The notes below the pieces were generated by a model, which saw only the letters and a list, made by a program, of their open reading frames with translations, was not told the DNA's origin and ran no database searches. The position numbers were made by a program, and so were the translations under genes. Below, piece by piece: positions 23,708 to 36,138 of a DNA stretch of 64,000 bases (the stretch's first letter is position 1; every line of letters starts with the position of its first letter). Source of the stretch: Ryuthela nishihirai (lineage: Eukaryota > Arthropoda > Arachnida > Araneae > Heptathelidae); the NCBI GenBank assembly GCA_038380435.1, contig JAWZYU010000011.1, positions 85,474,501 through 85,538,500 of the forward strand, written 5' to 3'.

Positions 23708-24553
23708 TGAGAAAAAATCTGCACTAAACTGAAGTCGCATTAGAGTGAAGAGATGTGGATGTCTGCTCTTTCAATTTCCTCTGATGCGCTTATTTATTTC
23801 TAGCATTTTTTTTCTGATTTTCTGGGGAAAAATTCTGAAATATTGGATTAGAGAGAAAAGATGTAAATATTTTATTCAAAGATAGATTAAAGAGAATAAA
23901 TATAATGTCGGTGCAGAACTCGAATTAAATTCATCACAGAAAAGAAATCATTTCTAGCATACATGAAACTAAAGCACTATCACAAGCTTAATGAATTGAA
24001 TCAGGTTAATAACGAATATTTAATGTGAAATATTAAATAAGTGAATAACGCTTTTTTAAAACAATTTTCCGTATTTTAAGTTGTGTACAGTGTAAGCTAC
24101 CTGCTATTTTTCATAATTTCTCAAGACATCTCTACAATATTGGTGCGTGCAACAATATACTGCTCTCATGCCAGGTTCAGACATTAAAGATTTGTTGCTC
24201 AGCAAAAGAGGTTCTTTAAATTTCGCAACAAAATGTAGCTTAAGAGAAAATTTGTTTAGTAAATGTTTATGCTATTGTTGTTTAGAATTAGTGTTATTAT
24301 ATTTTAGAAAAAAATATGTAGTTGCTTTTATTAGACTTAAAGAAGTTTTGGATAAATTATCAGGAATCAATGTTCGGTGGAACTTGACTGATAATAACGA
24401 TGTACTGCGACTTGATTGACTACCTCAACCAAAAAAAAGAAACGTTTCGCTAAATCGTTATCAGTGAGGAAAAAAAGATAAGCACACAGATGATTGGAAA
24501 AATTGTGATCCTTGAATTTGGGCGTCCTAGGAAGCTGGTAGCTTATTCGCAGG
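23708..24553. other. No gene seen
   Basis: AT-rich. The 90-codon ORF at 24147-24419 has no recognisable domain and ordinary AT-rich composition. Confidence 0.5.
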
Positions 24554-25872
24554 TACTATGATAACTATAGGGTTATCAGCCTACTTTCTGTTCCAGGTAA
24601 AGTTCTTTGATTGATTGTGCTTAACAGAATTAAGAATCTGGTTGACAGTCAATTACGTGATGAGTAATGTGGATTCAGAAGTGGTAGGGGATGTGTGGAT
24701 CAGATATTTTCACTTAGGCAGATTCTTGAGAAATGTTTAGAGTTTCAGAAACCTTTGGTTGCTAGCTTTGTTGATTTCAAAAAGGCTTTCGACTCTGTTG
24801 ATCGTCATAATTTGTGGTTGATTGTGAAATCATATGGTATACCAGACAAGTTAGTTAACATAATGAAAGCTCTCTATAATAACACTGAGTCGTGTGTGAG
24901 AGTTGGTAAGGCTTGTAGCACTTGGTTTAGCATTACTTCTGGTGTTCGACAAGGGTGCATTTTGTCTCCTTTTCTTTTTAGCTTGGTTATTGATTATATT
25001 ATGCGAAATTTACTTCAAGGGAAAGATTTTGGCCTTAAATGGACTGGAGAAACGAAAATTTCTGATTTAGATTATGCTGATGATTTAGCCCTTTTGGCAA
25101 ATGATGTTGATGAGATGAACTCTTTCATTCGAGCTGTTGATGAGACTGGTAGTAGATTAGGTTTGGTTATAAACAGAGAGAAAACTAAAGTGATGAAAAT
25201 TGGTCAGGCCGACTGTGATTCAGTTAATCTGAATGGTTGCAATCTTGAACAGGTGTCACAGTTTAATTATCTTGGGAGCTATGTAACTGATACTGGTGAT
25301 GTGCGGCATGAGATTAACAGACGAATAGAGATTGCTGCCGGGACTTTAAGACTATGGAGAGTGTGGAGAAATAGGCGTATACACCTAAAGACTAAAATTA
25401 GACTATATAATAGTTTGGTTCTTTCTCGGTTAGTTATGGTAGTGAAACTTGGACACTTTCTAAACAAGATAACAGGAAACTAGATGCTTTTTATTCCAGA
25501 TGCTTACGCAGTATCTTGGGTATTAGGTGGTTCAACTTTGTAACTAATGATGAGGTTAGGCAAAGGAGTTTGCAACCTCCTTTAAGCAGCATATTGTGCA
25601 GAGAGAGACTCCGTTGGTTTGGTCATGTTGCCCGTATGGATAATTATAGATTGGCAAATAGGGTTATGAACAGTGTGCCTAAAGGACTCAGAAAGAGGGG
25701 GAGACCTAGGATGCGGTGGGCAGACAATGTCAATCAGGACCTTGTTAGAATTCGTGTGCAGTGGGGAGATGCAGCAGATGTATCTCATGAGAGATGTTTT
25801 TGGAGAACTAAATTGCACAATCTAGTTGGACCTTCGTAGTCCAATGCTGCTTGAGGATGATGATGATGATGT
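24554..25872 (+). pseudogene. RTE-like LINE, reverse transcriptase and C-terminus (decayed, 5' truncated)
   Basis: Reverse transcriptase of the same family as the element at 1-2226. The frame opens at 24554 (YDNYRVISLLSVPG) and has stops at 24608 and 24665. From 24695 it is open: SFVDFKKAFDSVDR (motif A), SGVRQGCILSPFLFSL (motif B), LDYADDLALLA (motif C, catalytic YADD) and GLVINREKTKVM (motif D). A frameshift near 25425-25435 moves the C-terminal domain into another frame. That domain reads YGSETWTLS, RCLRSILGIRW, RLRWFGHVARMD and GRPRMRWADNV, and ends at the stop at 25839. A (GAT)n tract at 25854-25872 follows the stop and is the likely 3' tail. The endonuclease is missing, as in ordinary 5' truncation. 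No target-site duplication was found. The catalytic residues survive, but the stops and the frameshift make it inactive. Confidence 0.9.
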
Positions 25873-26204
25873 TCTTTGAAGGACACTTGTGGACTTGGAA
25901 AACAAAATCACCCGACGGAGTAAAATCTTGTCAGATTTCAACACACTGTGGCCAATGAACACATAAAACAGATTTTGCCCAGATAATATTCTACAGGAAA
26001 CCCATTTTCCTTTGCTAATGGGTTGTGGAACCTCGTTTATTTATTTATCTATTTATTTATTTTGCATAATCGTATTTTGCTTACTTTACAACATATAGGT
26101 TCCAAATATGAATGCAACCTATTTGATAACTTTAGTTATGCCCACCTTTTACTTAAACAGAAACGTTTACGGTTGTTACGCAATCAACGAATTCGATTGC
26201 TTTA

Positions 26205-26522
26205 CCTCTCGGAAGGTTTTTCTGCAAACAATGGGCTAAATGGCATGTTGCAAAGACCCCAAAGACCTCAGAGTAGATTTGGAATGCATGGTTAGGATAC
26301 ACCCCGTCAAGGCGATCGAGAGTATATTGATTAATATCCCAATATTGGGAAAGTATATTGATTGATAATCCAAATATCCCATTCGAAGGACGGCTGCATT
26401 TCCAAGTGCATCGTTAGTTCCTTTTTCACGGAAGGTATTGTGGAGATTAGCGGAGATGAATTTCACATCTGGGACGGGAACCGCAGATGACGAGCCTAGT
26501 GTCCTACCGACTGAGTGAAGCA
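26205..26522 (-). mobile_element. SINE A, decayed, minus strand
   Basis: Colinear pieces: caatgggctaaatggc, aaagacctcagag, cccattcgaaggacgg, gagattagcggagatgaatt, and ccgactgagtgaagc (tRNA-like head). A short repeat of agtatattgatt interrupts the middle. Confidence 0.7.
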
Positions 26523-29500
26523 TGAAATGCTTAGCTGGGAATGCAGTTCAGTCGGAAGTTCGTAGTAATCTTCGATGCCTGCGTACGAGCAACAGTGCTT
26601 CATTTACATCAGATTTTGAAAAATTTCTAAAAAGCGAAAAACGTCCTTTCACCCATTAATTGATGGATAGAAAATTCACACTCTCTAGGAACTTTGCAGA
26701 AAGCTAAGTTTGGAACATTGTTTAATTTTTGAATTAAAAGGATTAGAAAACGTCTTTCTTTTCACAATATTATCTGCTTTGTTGTTAACATTTGGTACTG
26801 GACACTTCACGTGCCTGTGGCTATAGGGCAGTGGAAAATCTTCACCGTCAATTGCGATCGAGGGTCAATTGGCGACCTCTGCTCTAAGTGAGACATGCAT
26901 CGAGATATCGTTCATCGTCGACAAATTAGACATGAGACTCACGAGCGAAGTATACCATTCAAATTAACTAATGTGACCTCATAGATGACGGCAACGTTTC
27001 GTTTACTTCCATCAAACCGTGTCCAATAGTTAACGAAGCGTTTAAAAATTTTAAATCGGCTCCACCTTTTTTTTTATATTAGGACGCTGCTGTGCAAGTT
27101 CTCAAGTGCCAGGGTGAAAAAAAAAATCTATAATTTGTGTGTTCGATTCTCAATAATAATAAAGGCTCCAAGCAAAAAATTCTGTCAGCAGAATGGAAGC
27201 TTGGCTGTTGTGCATGGTGCATATTTTGGAATTCGCGTGAAGGAAGTTCCCAGTTGCTCCTAATGATTGTCTAGTAAGCTTCCTTCTTTCACTTGCTCTC
27301 AAATACAAGGGTCTCTTGTCACTTAAATCCTTGCACAAATAACTCATCCTAAATATATTTACGATGAAATATAAAACTGAATAAAAGATCATTTTTTTTT
27401 ATTTACTGAAAGACACACCTCCAGAAAGGCACAGCCTCCGAAAATGATATTCAAGCCTATGAACTAAAACATGTCAACCTGCAGTCGTAAGAATTTTTTT
27501 GAGTAAAGCACTGCAATGGACTAAATTGCAAATCAATAAAATCACCAGCTCACTGTCATCACTTAAATGGTGAGTATTTTCGCTCTCTGTCGGAAAATTC
27601 AGCCCCCTCCTCGCCCCCTGAAGTCCAAAAGCTTCTGCATTTAAATTTCTAGATTATTCACCGTTCAGTTAATATGATGCTTTTCATTGGATACAAATGA
27701 TTTGGAACTCTTCATTTGAACCTGTGGGCATATCAATGAACTCATTAGAGAAAAATGGATCATCAGCAGTCGAAGTGAGTGAGATTTCTTAATCTTCTTG
27801 AAGAAGGTTTTTCTGACTGTGCATCACGATGACTCGACAAGCGATTGGCGTTATTGTTCCTGGTTATATTCACGTCATACATCAAATTGTGATATTTTTA
27901 TACGCTCAGTACATTTTTTTGCTTATATAAAGAGTAAGAAAGCTATTTTTACATTAAACTGATCCAAAATTAAAAATGGAATATACTTTACAGAGAGCTA
28001 ACCTTTGTGGGGGGCCTGCCCCCCTTTTAAAAATATCAGAAGAAGAGGATCTCTTAAATAAAATCTATATTTAAACATGATTGGAACATATGATGATTAT
28101 ATATGAGAGTTGTAGCAGCATCCTTCCCAAAATTCTCCTTCAAAAAGATCCCAGTTACGTCATTAGCTTAATCTCACAAATTCTGAATTATTTTCTTCTG
28201 CTGCAGAATACATCCATTTCAGGATGTTATCACAGCCAAGTCCTAACAAACAATATCATTCATATCAGTGAAGGGATGTGACGAACAGGGAAAACAATTC
28301 TGCCGGAAAAGAAGAAAACTGAAATTTGCCGAAAGGGTGACGAAAAGCAAAGGAATGAAAGTTTGAGAAATTAAATTCACAAGTTAAAGCAAATATCACT
28401 GAAACGATATATATATTGCGGCAAACGAATTAAATTACTTTTCTGGGAAACCTGGCGTGATAGGAAGAAAAATGCATTTTTGTGTCCAATACTGTTGAAG
28501 TAACAATGATCACATATTTCAATTGAAGAAGCGAAAGGCGTTTAAAGATAGCAAATTAAACTTTTATTATCCATGTAAAATGAGTTGAGGAAGATTTGAA
28601 CTTGTGAGCTACAGCACAGTAGCTGATTTGAACCTTCTTTTGCTAGCAGCACAAGAGGGTAACTAGCCAGGTCAGAAGGTCTTTAAATCGAGGAACCGAA
28701 TACGAAAACAGAACCCACAGACAACCGTTGGTAGGCTGATGGGAGCTTCCAGTAAAGACCACCCAATGTGATCCGAGAATGCCTTTCTTACCAGAACTGG
28801 ATCTTAACGACTCATTCGACGCCCACTCCGAAGCGAACGCCGTCATTTGGCCGACCTAACACCCGAAAGTGGGAGCAGCACGTTGCGAGCGCACGCCAGG
28901 TCGTGCACCCTCTAAACAGGAAGTCATGGCATAGCAAACTTCTCATTAAATCTTAATGTTGGCTCTAAAATTCTGCCTTATTTGTTTGCATGTCTTTGTA
29001 CTATTATGACTCTGACAGGAAAGAGTTGATATGATATTTAAGAATAAATAAGTTGTATTATCTGACGAAATTTTCTCCGATTTAAACTTCATTTTTTTCG
29101 ATTTCTTGCGCTGTTTTACGTTATTAATAATAAAGGAACTCAACTTGATATTCGTAAATGCAGAAAGTCTCCTCAATATATACTTATCAAACATTTTTTT
29201 TAAACCTATCTGGTTAATCTGACATAAAAAAGGAACAGTCTATTATTACAAATAATAATATTTTAAAGCAGATTTTGTCTCCGGTTCTATAATTTTTTGA
29301 AACTAAGCGATTGGCCGTTAGAACTGGGATTTACATATTCTCTTGGCATCTAACTGAAATTGAAAAATGTTATGTTTGCTGTGGGCCAATAGTTGGGAGG
29401 ACAAAAAAATTTCAATTTGCTTATTACATGTTACTTATCATAACGTATAGGCGCAAAATAATAAGAACATTAAATATTAATAAAAAGTTTATTTTAATCT

Positions 29501-30365
29501 CAAATTTTTATCGTTGTTTTAATGTCAAAACTGAGGCTAAACATTCGTCTTCAATATCGTTGTAGCTAGTTTTATAAGGATGTTCAAATTTCCATCTTAT
29601 TAAAACACCATTCACTTTAATATAAAATGTAATTTCCATTCACATATTTTCACGCGAGCCCAGAGTTTGTGCACGACTGTCTTAAAGATTTATTTGGCTG
29701 TCTTCATCTCATGCAACATTTACTCCAGGACATCTCTAACAGGCTCGCTGAGCACTCAAAAATTAGGGCTCTCTTCCATTCTGTAATACCTTTAATTCAA
29801 AAGCATTGAATGCGGTTTTATAATTCTTAAACAGTTGGAGTAATCCTTCGCTCCACTTGGAAGGGAAAACTTCCAGTAACATTTTTTGGTATTATTCCCG
29901 ACACGTCTTCCTTTGCTGTCGGCTGCAAACAGGCTCCATTAGAGTGAAAAACAAATCAAGTAGTTTTCGTGAGCTTCTTGATAAAGAAATGATATCAGAG
30001 AAGATTAATTTGTCTGTGTGTTGATGAGGGATGGGTTATCGTCAGCTTCCTCTCAGAGATCAGATGCTATTGGTGCAAACGCTGAGCTGAAGGAGGAAGT
30101 GTCTCCTTGCTGCAGAACGGATGGAATCGCTAATCAGCTGATTCGGATCTGAAGAGGAGGACGACACGCATCTTGCTAGGCCTAACACATCCATTCAACC
30201 TTGAAGCTTCACTACTCTTCGTGAGACGAGTTATAATTTTGCATTCGCATGTTACTTTGTATAGGAATGTAGATTAAAAAAATTGGCATTTAACTATTAC
30301 GGCGAACATTCAAATTTATTTCAATTGAATTAAAACTCTAGAAAACAAATATATAACAGAACGCT
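26523..30365. other. No gene seen apart from a possible SINE remnant
   Basis: Only short unremarkable ORFs. A GC-richer segment at 28770-28930 is unexplained apart from its weak SINE A similarity. Confidence 0.5.
28640..28860 (-). mobile_element. Possible very old SINE A remnant
   Basis: Weak colinear matches only: taactagccaggtcagaagg, acccacagacaaccgttgg and cttaacgactcattcgacg. It could be chance. Confidence 0.25.
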
Positions 30366-31008
30366 ACTGAATTCGAAGGTATATAAACATATAACTTCGA
30401 ATTAAATATATGTTCCTTCTTTCAGCAATTGTTGCTCTCCGTACAATTGAAAGTTTCACTGTTCAATTGGAGTCATCAAAAGTAAAAGAATAAGAAAAGA
30501 ATAACAGTCAGAAAATTACTGTGCACTGCGATATTTATGTTTTTGGCGGCCCACTTGCTCCGTTCAGGCTTCCAGCAGTTGTTATTACTAACGGTCACCG
30601 TGTCCGGCGGCTTTTGATTCCTCTCGCCGAAGGAGTTATTGACACATTTTCACTCCGCGCAATGGTTCATAGATGTACTGCGCAGAGTGAAAGAGTGTCA
30701 ATAACTCACTTGGCGATAGGCAATCAGCAAGTGACCGGACACACGGAACGCTATTAACAACTACTGGAAGCGTGAACGGAGCAAGTGGACCACCTGAAAC
30801 ATAAGTATCACACTGCAGAGTAATTTTATGACTGTTAGTTTGCTTTATTCTTACCAGTACCAGTATTGAGTTTGGTCATTGTTGATAACTGGACTCCGAT
30901 GAAAATTGAACAGTTGAACTTTCAATGGCACAGACGGCAACAATTTGATTAAAGAAGGACTTTACAGTGTAATGGTGTTTATATGTTTATATATCTTTGA
31001 ATCAAAAC
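30366..31008. mobile_element. 640-bp fold-back element
   Basis: Two arms of about 300 bp in opposite orientation meet around a 17-bp loop at 30662-30678. Inner stem: gagttattgacacattttca pairs with its complement at 30680-30705. Further out, cccacttgctccgttca pairs with tgaacggagcaagtgg. The outermost pairing is at tatataaacatata (near 30380 and 30995). The right arm has an insertion around 30850-30895. No ORF of note; probably a non-autonomous DNA transposon. TSD not determined. Confidence 0.7.
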
Positions 31009-31392
31009 TCGCTTTCGATGCCAACGAAAACATTCAAATTGTGGTGTTTATTTATACATAAATAAATGGACTAAGTACGTGGTTTCCTTTTTCATATCAC
31101 CTTAGACTTAAATATTATATAAAACTTTTATGTGAAGATCCCAAATTAGCGCAGGGGCTAAAGTAAATTTGTTTTCATTTGACAGTACGGCATGCAATAC
31201 CGAATCCAAATATCAATACCAGTATTGGGTTTGGTCATTGCTGATAACTGATATTGATGCTGGTATTGAAAAAAAAAGAGAAGTTAAGATAAAACACACG
31301 ACTGATTTAAAATAAACTTCATTTCAGTTATTATGTACTGCAATTTTTATATAATGTAGACATGCACTAAAAACAAATTAAACTTTAACAAA

Positions 31393-31560
31393 ACCTACCT
31401 GGTCTAGTGGTTAGCTTACCTGACTACCGAACCAGTGATATGTCTACTTGTGTATGTGTTTATATGTTATATATGAGAAAGCAGGAAATATGCTGCTCCG
31501 ATGTGGAGAGTTTCTAGGCTATCTTCGTCTAGGAAAGTACCTTCCTCTTAAAATAATTTA
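31393..31560 (+). mobile_element. SINE D (tRNA-like head)
   Basis: cctggtctagtggttagctt resembles the A box of tRNA-Glu/Asp. The body tatgagaaagcaggaaatat and agtttctaggctatcttcg is shared with the copies at 34.86 kb and 51.4 kb. No clear B box. Confidence 0.65.
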
Positions 31561-31927
31561 AAACAAACGCAAGAAAACTATTCTTCACGTGAAATAAACA
31601 TAAAACTGGAAGTTTAATTTTAAATAAAAAAAATGATTTTTTTTTTAATTGAATTGAAACGAGTACGAACAAATGCCCAAATCGTCACTGCATTGATCAG
31701 TCAGTATGTGAAAAATTTCTTGCAAAATTGGTCAGATAAAAATGCTGCTCTTTCCGATTCTACCCAGGTTGGCAGAATGGTGAGAAGATGATCGTAAATT
31801 AATTGCAAATTGACACTTCAAGAACCTTTTTTCTCACAGACGGCCATTTCCTTTTTAATTTTATATTATTTATTTTAATAATAATACAAAAATCTTTGGA
31901 ATATTAAAATATTTGGATCGGCAATTT

Positions 31928-31976
31928 AGTCCATGGTGAGCAAAACAATGCCGCTCAGAGGTAAAATAACCCAGCA
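31928..31976 (+). mobile_element. SINE A 3' end fragment
   Basis: The last about 50 bp of SINE A: ccatggtgagcaaaacaatg, ccgctcagaggtaaaataac, cca. The rest of the element is missing. Confidence 0.6.
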
Positions 31977-33090
31977 TTATCTTTCTTTGAAGTTAATATG
32001 AATTCAGTAAGTGATTTCATCATTGGTAGCTTTTAATTTTTTAAGGCATAATAATGATTTATTTCCCTTGCATATTTTCATGCAAAATTACAAAATTACA
32101 AAAGAATACATTGATGGAAATATAAAACACTCAAAATAAAACAAAAGGAAATAAATTAAAATGTATCATCTAATTTAGAATAAAAAAATTAAAACTCGTC
32201 CAGATTCCATGTGTACCTTCCACGTGAAACTTGGTAACAATAATCACAAAAGGTAATTGTGCTTAACAAAAATCAGAAGATAAACATCATCTAAACAGTG
32301 TTTTAATATTAGTAAGCATAGGAACATATGTACGTAGTTCTTTTTTTGAATGTAGTAGGATTTTTTTTCATATTTCAACTGGGAAAGAAATGAATTAAAT
32401 AATGTTGGTGCAAGGAACAAAAAGTATCTTTGAAAAATATTCTTTTTTGCTAGTGGTAAATTGTATAAAAGTCCAGTTTGTTAGGTATTGAAATCATTAG
32501 GTTTTTGAGACAACCATTGGCCTTTATATGAAACGATAATTGTTTTTAAAATATAAATTTCTCTAATATTATGAAAAAATGATAAAGGATTAATAATATT
32601 CGTATAAATATTATATTAAATACCAACTCAACAATTTTTCTGTGAATGAAAAATAAATTGCGGAAATAATTTCTACTGCAACTGCTAATCCCACATTGTA
32701 AATTTGTGTACACCCAAGCAAAGCCAGCTATGGACTTTGATTAAATAATTCTCAATGTTTAATTTCATATTAGATATAGCATCACAAGAATATTGCCGCA
32801 TCACTTCCATAACAAATCAAAGAACTATTTATTAATGACCTTTGTGAATTAGATTTAAAGATTTAGAACAAAATCGATCCCAAAATAGATCCCTGAGGTA
32901 TTCAAACGAATTTATTACTTAGCACTCCTAATAAGTGAATAAATTAACGATGAAATAAGTGAATATATGCCAGTCTGGAAAACTGTCACAAATTCACTTA
33001 CTTCATCGTTAATTTTAGTCTTTTGCTTTCTGCCACAGAGATAACTTTCAAAAAACTCTTAAGTATGCTGTCTAATACCGCAAACACAAA

Positions 33091-33291
33091 ATAAAAAAAA
33101 TACCCCCTAAAGCAGCTGCTTGCCACAGAGGTCTGACAGGAGCCTGTCAGTTTATATGCCAGAGGATGGCAGGCCCTCAGCAGAAAAACGACACAAACAG
33201 TCATGCCTTACCCGGGGCTCGAACCCAGGTCCACTTAGATCAGTAGCCAAGCGCGCTAACCACTCGGCCATGGGACGGCATAAAAAAAGTT
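33091..33291 (-). mobile_element. SINE C with 12-bp TSD
   Basis: A 201-bp unit framed by perfect direct repeats cgcaaacacaaa (33079-33090 and 33292-33303). On the minus strand the head is tRNA-Ser/Leu-like: catggccgagtggttagcgc as A box region and gggttcgagccccggg as B box. The body ends gcaagcagctgctttagggg followed by a T-rich tail. It interrupts the Jockey/CR1-like LINE, so it is younger than that LINE. Confidence 0.9.
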
Positions 33292-33861
33292 CGCAAACAC
33301 AAAGCTTATGCAAAAGTAAAGTAATATATACAGAAACAAATGCCTTCAGTATGTCGAGGAATGTCACTGCAGTTTTTTTATTCTCGTCTATATTTTTTAA
33401 ATTTTCCCTGTTAATTGACCAAAATACATTTTCAGTATTTTTGTGTTCCGAAAAACCAAATTGTTTTAAGTCAAAAAAATTCTGTTTACATAAAAAAAAC
33501 TCATTATTCTTATATTTAAAAATTTTTCTATTACCTTTGAGAGAATAGGCAAAACAGAAATCGGCCTATAATTATTTAAAGAATTTTTATTCCCTGATTC
33601 ATGTATCGGGAAAATAAAGAGCCAGAAAAACAACAAGTGCATTATAAAATTTAGCCTATTCAATAGAAATATTTATTATTTTTGTAATTCTTGATAAATG
33701 ATACCCAACAATTATTTTTAACGTTTTTGTTGTAATACCATCACATCCAGAACTTTTACTAATTTCAAAATTTTTAATAATTCTAGCAACTACAGTTTCA
33801 TTCGTGTTCTCTAAGTAGATTGTGTTACTTATGATTTTTTATTTGACATTGATCAAGAGTC

Positions 33862-33913
33862 AAATATGCATTAATCTCATCGATAGCGAAATATGCATTA
33901 ATCTCATCGATAG
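33862..33913. repeat. Tandem doublet, about 25 bp, inside the LINE
   Basis: aaatatgcattaatctcatc plus gatag occurs twice; a local duplication within the LINE linker. Confidence 0.85.
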
Positions 33914-34859
33914 AAGGGTCAATGTCATCTTGAGTAAAATATTTATTCATGTATGTAACCAGAAATTTTTTTTATCAGAAATGATGTATAGTGTTAGTTT
34001 TCTTTTGATTGCTTATAAAGCTAAATGACATAATTCCATTTTTTTACTCTTTTTTCCACAATTTTGAAATTTCTTTACATGATATTTTTTCTTTGCTATA
34101 TTTGTAATTGTTTTGAGTGATATACAATAATTCTCATCTTCCATTTCAATTGACAGAATACCAGAGTATTTTTGGTACTCTCCTTTTTGTTTATAACATA
34201 ATAATATCATCTGTAATCTAATTTTTCTTAGCCTTCTGTTTATTATGCTTTATTGTATAAAGTTATTTTAATAAGTTAGTTATTTTAAGCATAAGTAGAT
34301 ATATGTATATATAAATTTAAAAAAAATTAAATTTCTTTTTATTCCAGTTTCTATATTCTTAAAACGCTTTCCATTGTATCAGACGAGAAAATTGTTGTCT
34401 TCACTATTGTTGCTCTGTACGTCTGAAGCTTCCATTTGTCGCATGACTCGATCCAATCGACCGACGTAAAATAATCTTTCTTTTTTGGAGGGAGTTTTTG
34501 AGACGACTTAAAATTAGCGGGACAAATGCTTGCAGTATTTTAAGTTACGACAAGAGGAAGCTGTATTCCTAATCTGTTGATCCTAGATCGTACTGTTTAG
34601 GAGGAATAATTTTTTTTATCTGGTAAAAGAGTAAGTTTAGGGAGGGCCAATCAAATGTATATAAAGACCTCTTCTCTTTCAGGAATCACCATCCAACATT
34701 TGGTTTATATAACCATAAAAATATGGTTTTAATAACTATAAAATGGTTATATAATGATAATAAGCCGTATGATAGAAATATATATATATAATGATAATAC
34801 GCCGTTATGGATATATGTAATATATATATATATCCATAATAACTATGGTTTATTATATT

Positions 34860-35055
34860 AGAACCTACCTGTTCTAGTGGTTAGTATACCTGACGACTAA
34901 GACCAGCAGGCATGACCTTGTGTAAGTGTCTGTATGTTGTATGAGAAACCAGCACAAGCCTATGATAGCTTCTAGGTTATCTCCGTTCGTTGTGTAGGGA
35001 TCTACTTTCTTCCTTTTTAAAACAAAAGAGGTCTTCAACGACATAGCGAACAGAC
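34860..35055 (+). mobile_element. SINE D
   Basis: cctgttctagtggttagtat, gaccagcaggcatgaccttg, ttgtatgagaaaccagcaca, gatagcttctaggttatctc. Best preserved copy of the family in the window. A palindromic AT-rich tract (34690-34855) lies directly upstream. Confidence 0.7.
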
Positions 35056-35782
35056 CGACGGCTTTCCGAAATCGAAATATATTTACTTTGTGAAGAACAA
35101 TCATTGCTACACTCCCATACACCAATTGACGAAGGTCCCTTGGAGGGTGAAGATTAAGAGCGCGCACCGATCATAAATGAGATGTAAGGGCAATTCACCG
35201 ACATTGTCGACTGTATTGTTCGTTCGACGCGATTTAAGAGATCATTTGCTGCAAGATAGGGTGGTTGCCCTCTATCGAAGCATCAGGTGATGCGGCAAAT
35301 ACGTGACTCGATTTCAGAATATTAACCCACTTTAGATTATCAAAAGAACTGCAAAATCCAGAACATTGAAATTAATATCACTGTGTGGAATGAGGACATC
35401 CGCTTGTTCTCGGTTTTTTTGGCTCTTTGGTTATGTGTTAGGTCGTCAAAAGAGAAGCTTACCTCTGCTCTATTCAAGGCGTTGAGAACCATGTGGCATT
35501 TACTTAGCATCGGCGTTAGCTAAATCCTAGCCGGTGATGTTAGCGAACTTCTGTTGAGATCGAGATGTTAAAATGGTTTATTGGTTCTAGGGCACTTTTT
35601 TTTATTACGAACAGCCTCGGAAGTGAGACAGGAAACGGATAGTAAATAAAAAAGTACCATGAGAATATGTTTGCTTTTCGCAAAGCAATTTTTAAAATCG
35701 CAATTTCATTACTTATATAGATATATTATCGAAATTAAGGAAGACATCGATATATTTTACTCTCATTTGGAAATCTTAATGT
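35056..35782. other. No gene seen
   Basis: Mixed composition, no repeat of the families listed here and no convincing ORF. Confidence 0.5.
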
Positions 35783-36138
35783 ATTGGGTTCTTTTAACTC
35801 TGAGCGGCACCCTTCTGCGCATAATGGACTAAATAGCCAGGTAACAAGACCCCAAAACACTCAAAGAAGCTATTAGAAGACAGATGGTAGCCTTCCGTCA
35901 AGGCCATCCAGCGTGCTATTAAATGTGCACAGGGTATGGCTCCCCTCCACACGGCTTAGCGTCCCATCTGACGGACCGCGAGGCCTTATCCAAGACCATC
36001 GGTGTCCCAATTCTGATCGAAGACAGGGCGGTGAGTTTTTCGGCGATAAATCTCAACGCTGGCACAGCTGGGACTCGAACCTGGTAACTGCAGATACAAG
36101 CCTGACGCGCTATGGACTAAGCAAACAACCCCCGCCCC
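35783..36138 (-). mobile_element. SINE A, minus strand
   Basis: Colinear over nearly the whole unit, with a deletion in the 3' third (cactcaaagaagctattag joins directly). Head end: gggactcgaacctggtaac. The apparent ORF of 91 codons here is the SINE itself. Confidence 0.8.

Larger units (their letters stand above)
32290..34250 (-). pseudogene. Jockey/CR1-like LINE RT, split by a SINE
   Basis: Minus-strand decayed reverse transcriptase. In order: pre-RT linker (34210-33870); IIKNFEISKSSGCDGITTK near 33720-33780; NYRPISVLPILSKVIEKF at about 33529-33585 (RT fingers); a motif A remnant TFLDILKAFVSV near 33340-33370. Then comes SINE C at 33091-33291. After it lie a motif B remnant (PQGSILGSILF, about 32871-32905), a degenerate motif C (YGSDAAIF, about 32789-32815), and a C-terminal domain to about 32300. 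The NYRPIS and PQGSILG signatures are those of Jockey, CR1 and related clades, distinct from the RTE-like copies in this window. Frameshifts and stops occur throughout. The domain order is clear although no single ORF exceeds 70 codons. Confidence 0.75.

Noticed and set aside
24695..25483. A functional reverse transcriptase gene
   Set aside because: The catalytic motifs are intact, but in-frame stops upstream (24608, 24665) and the frameshift near 25430 show a dead copy.
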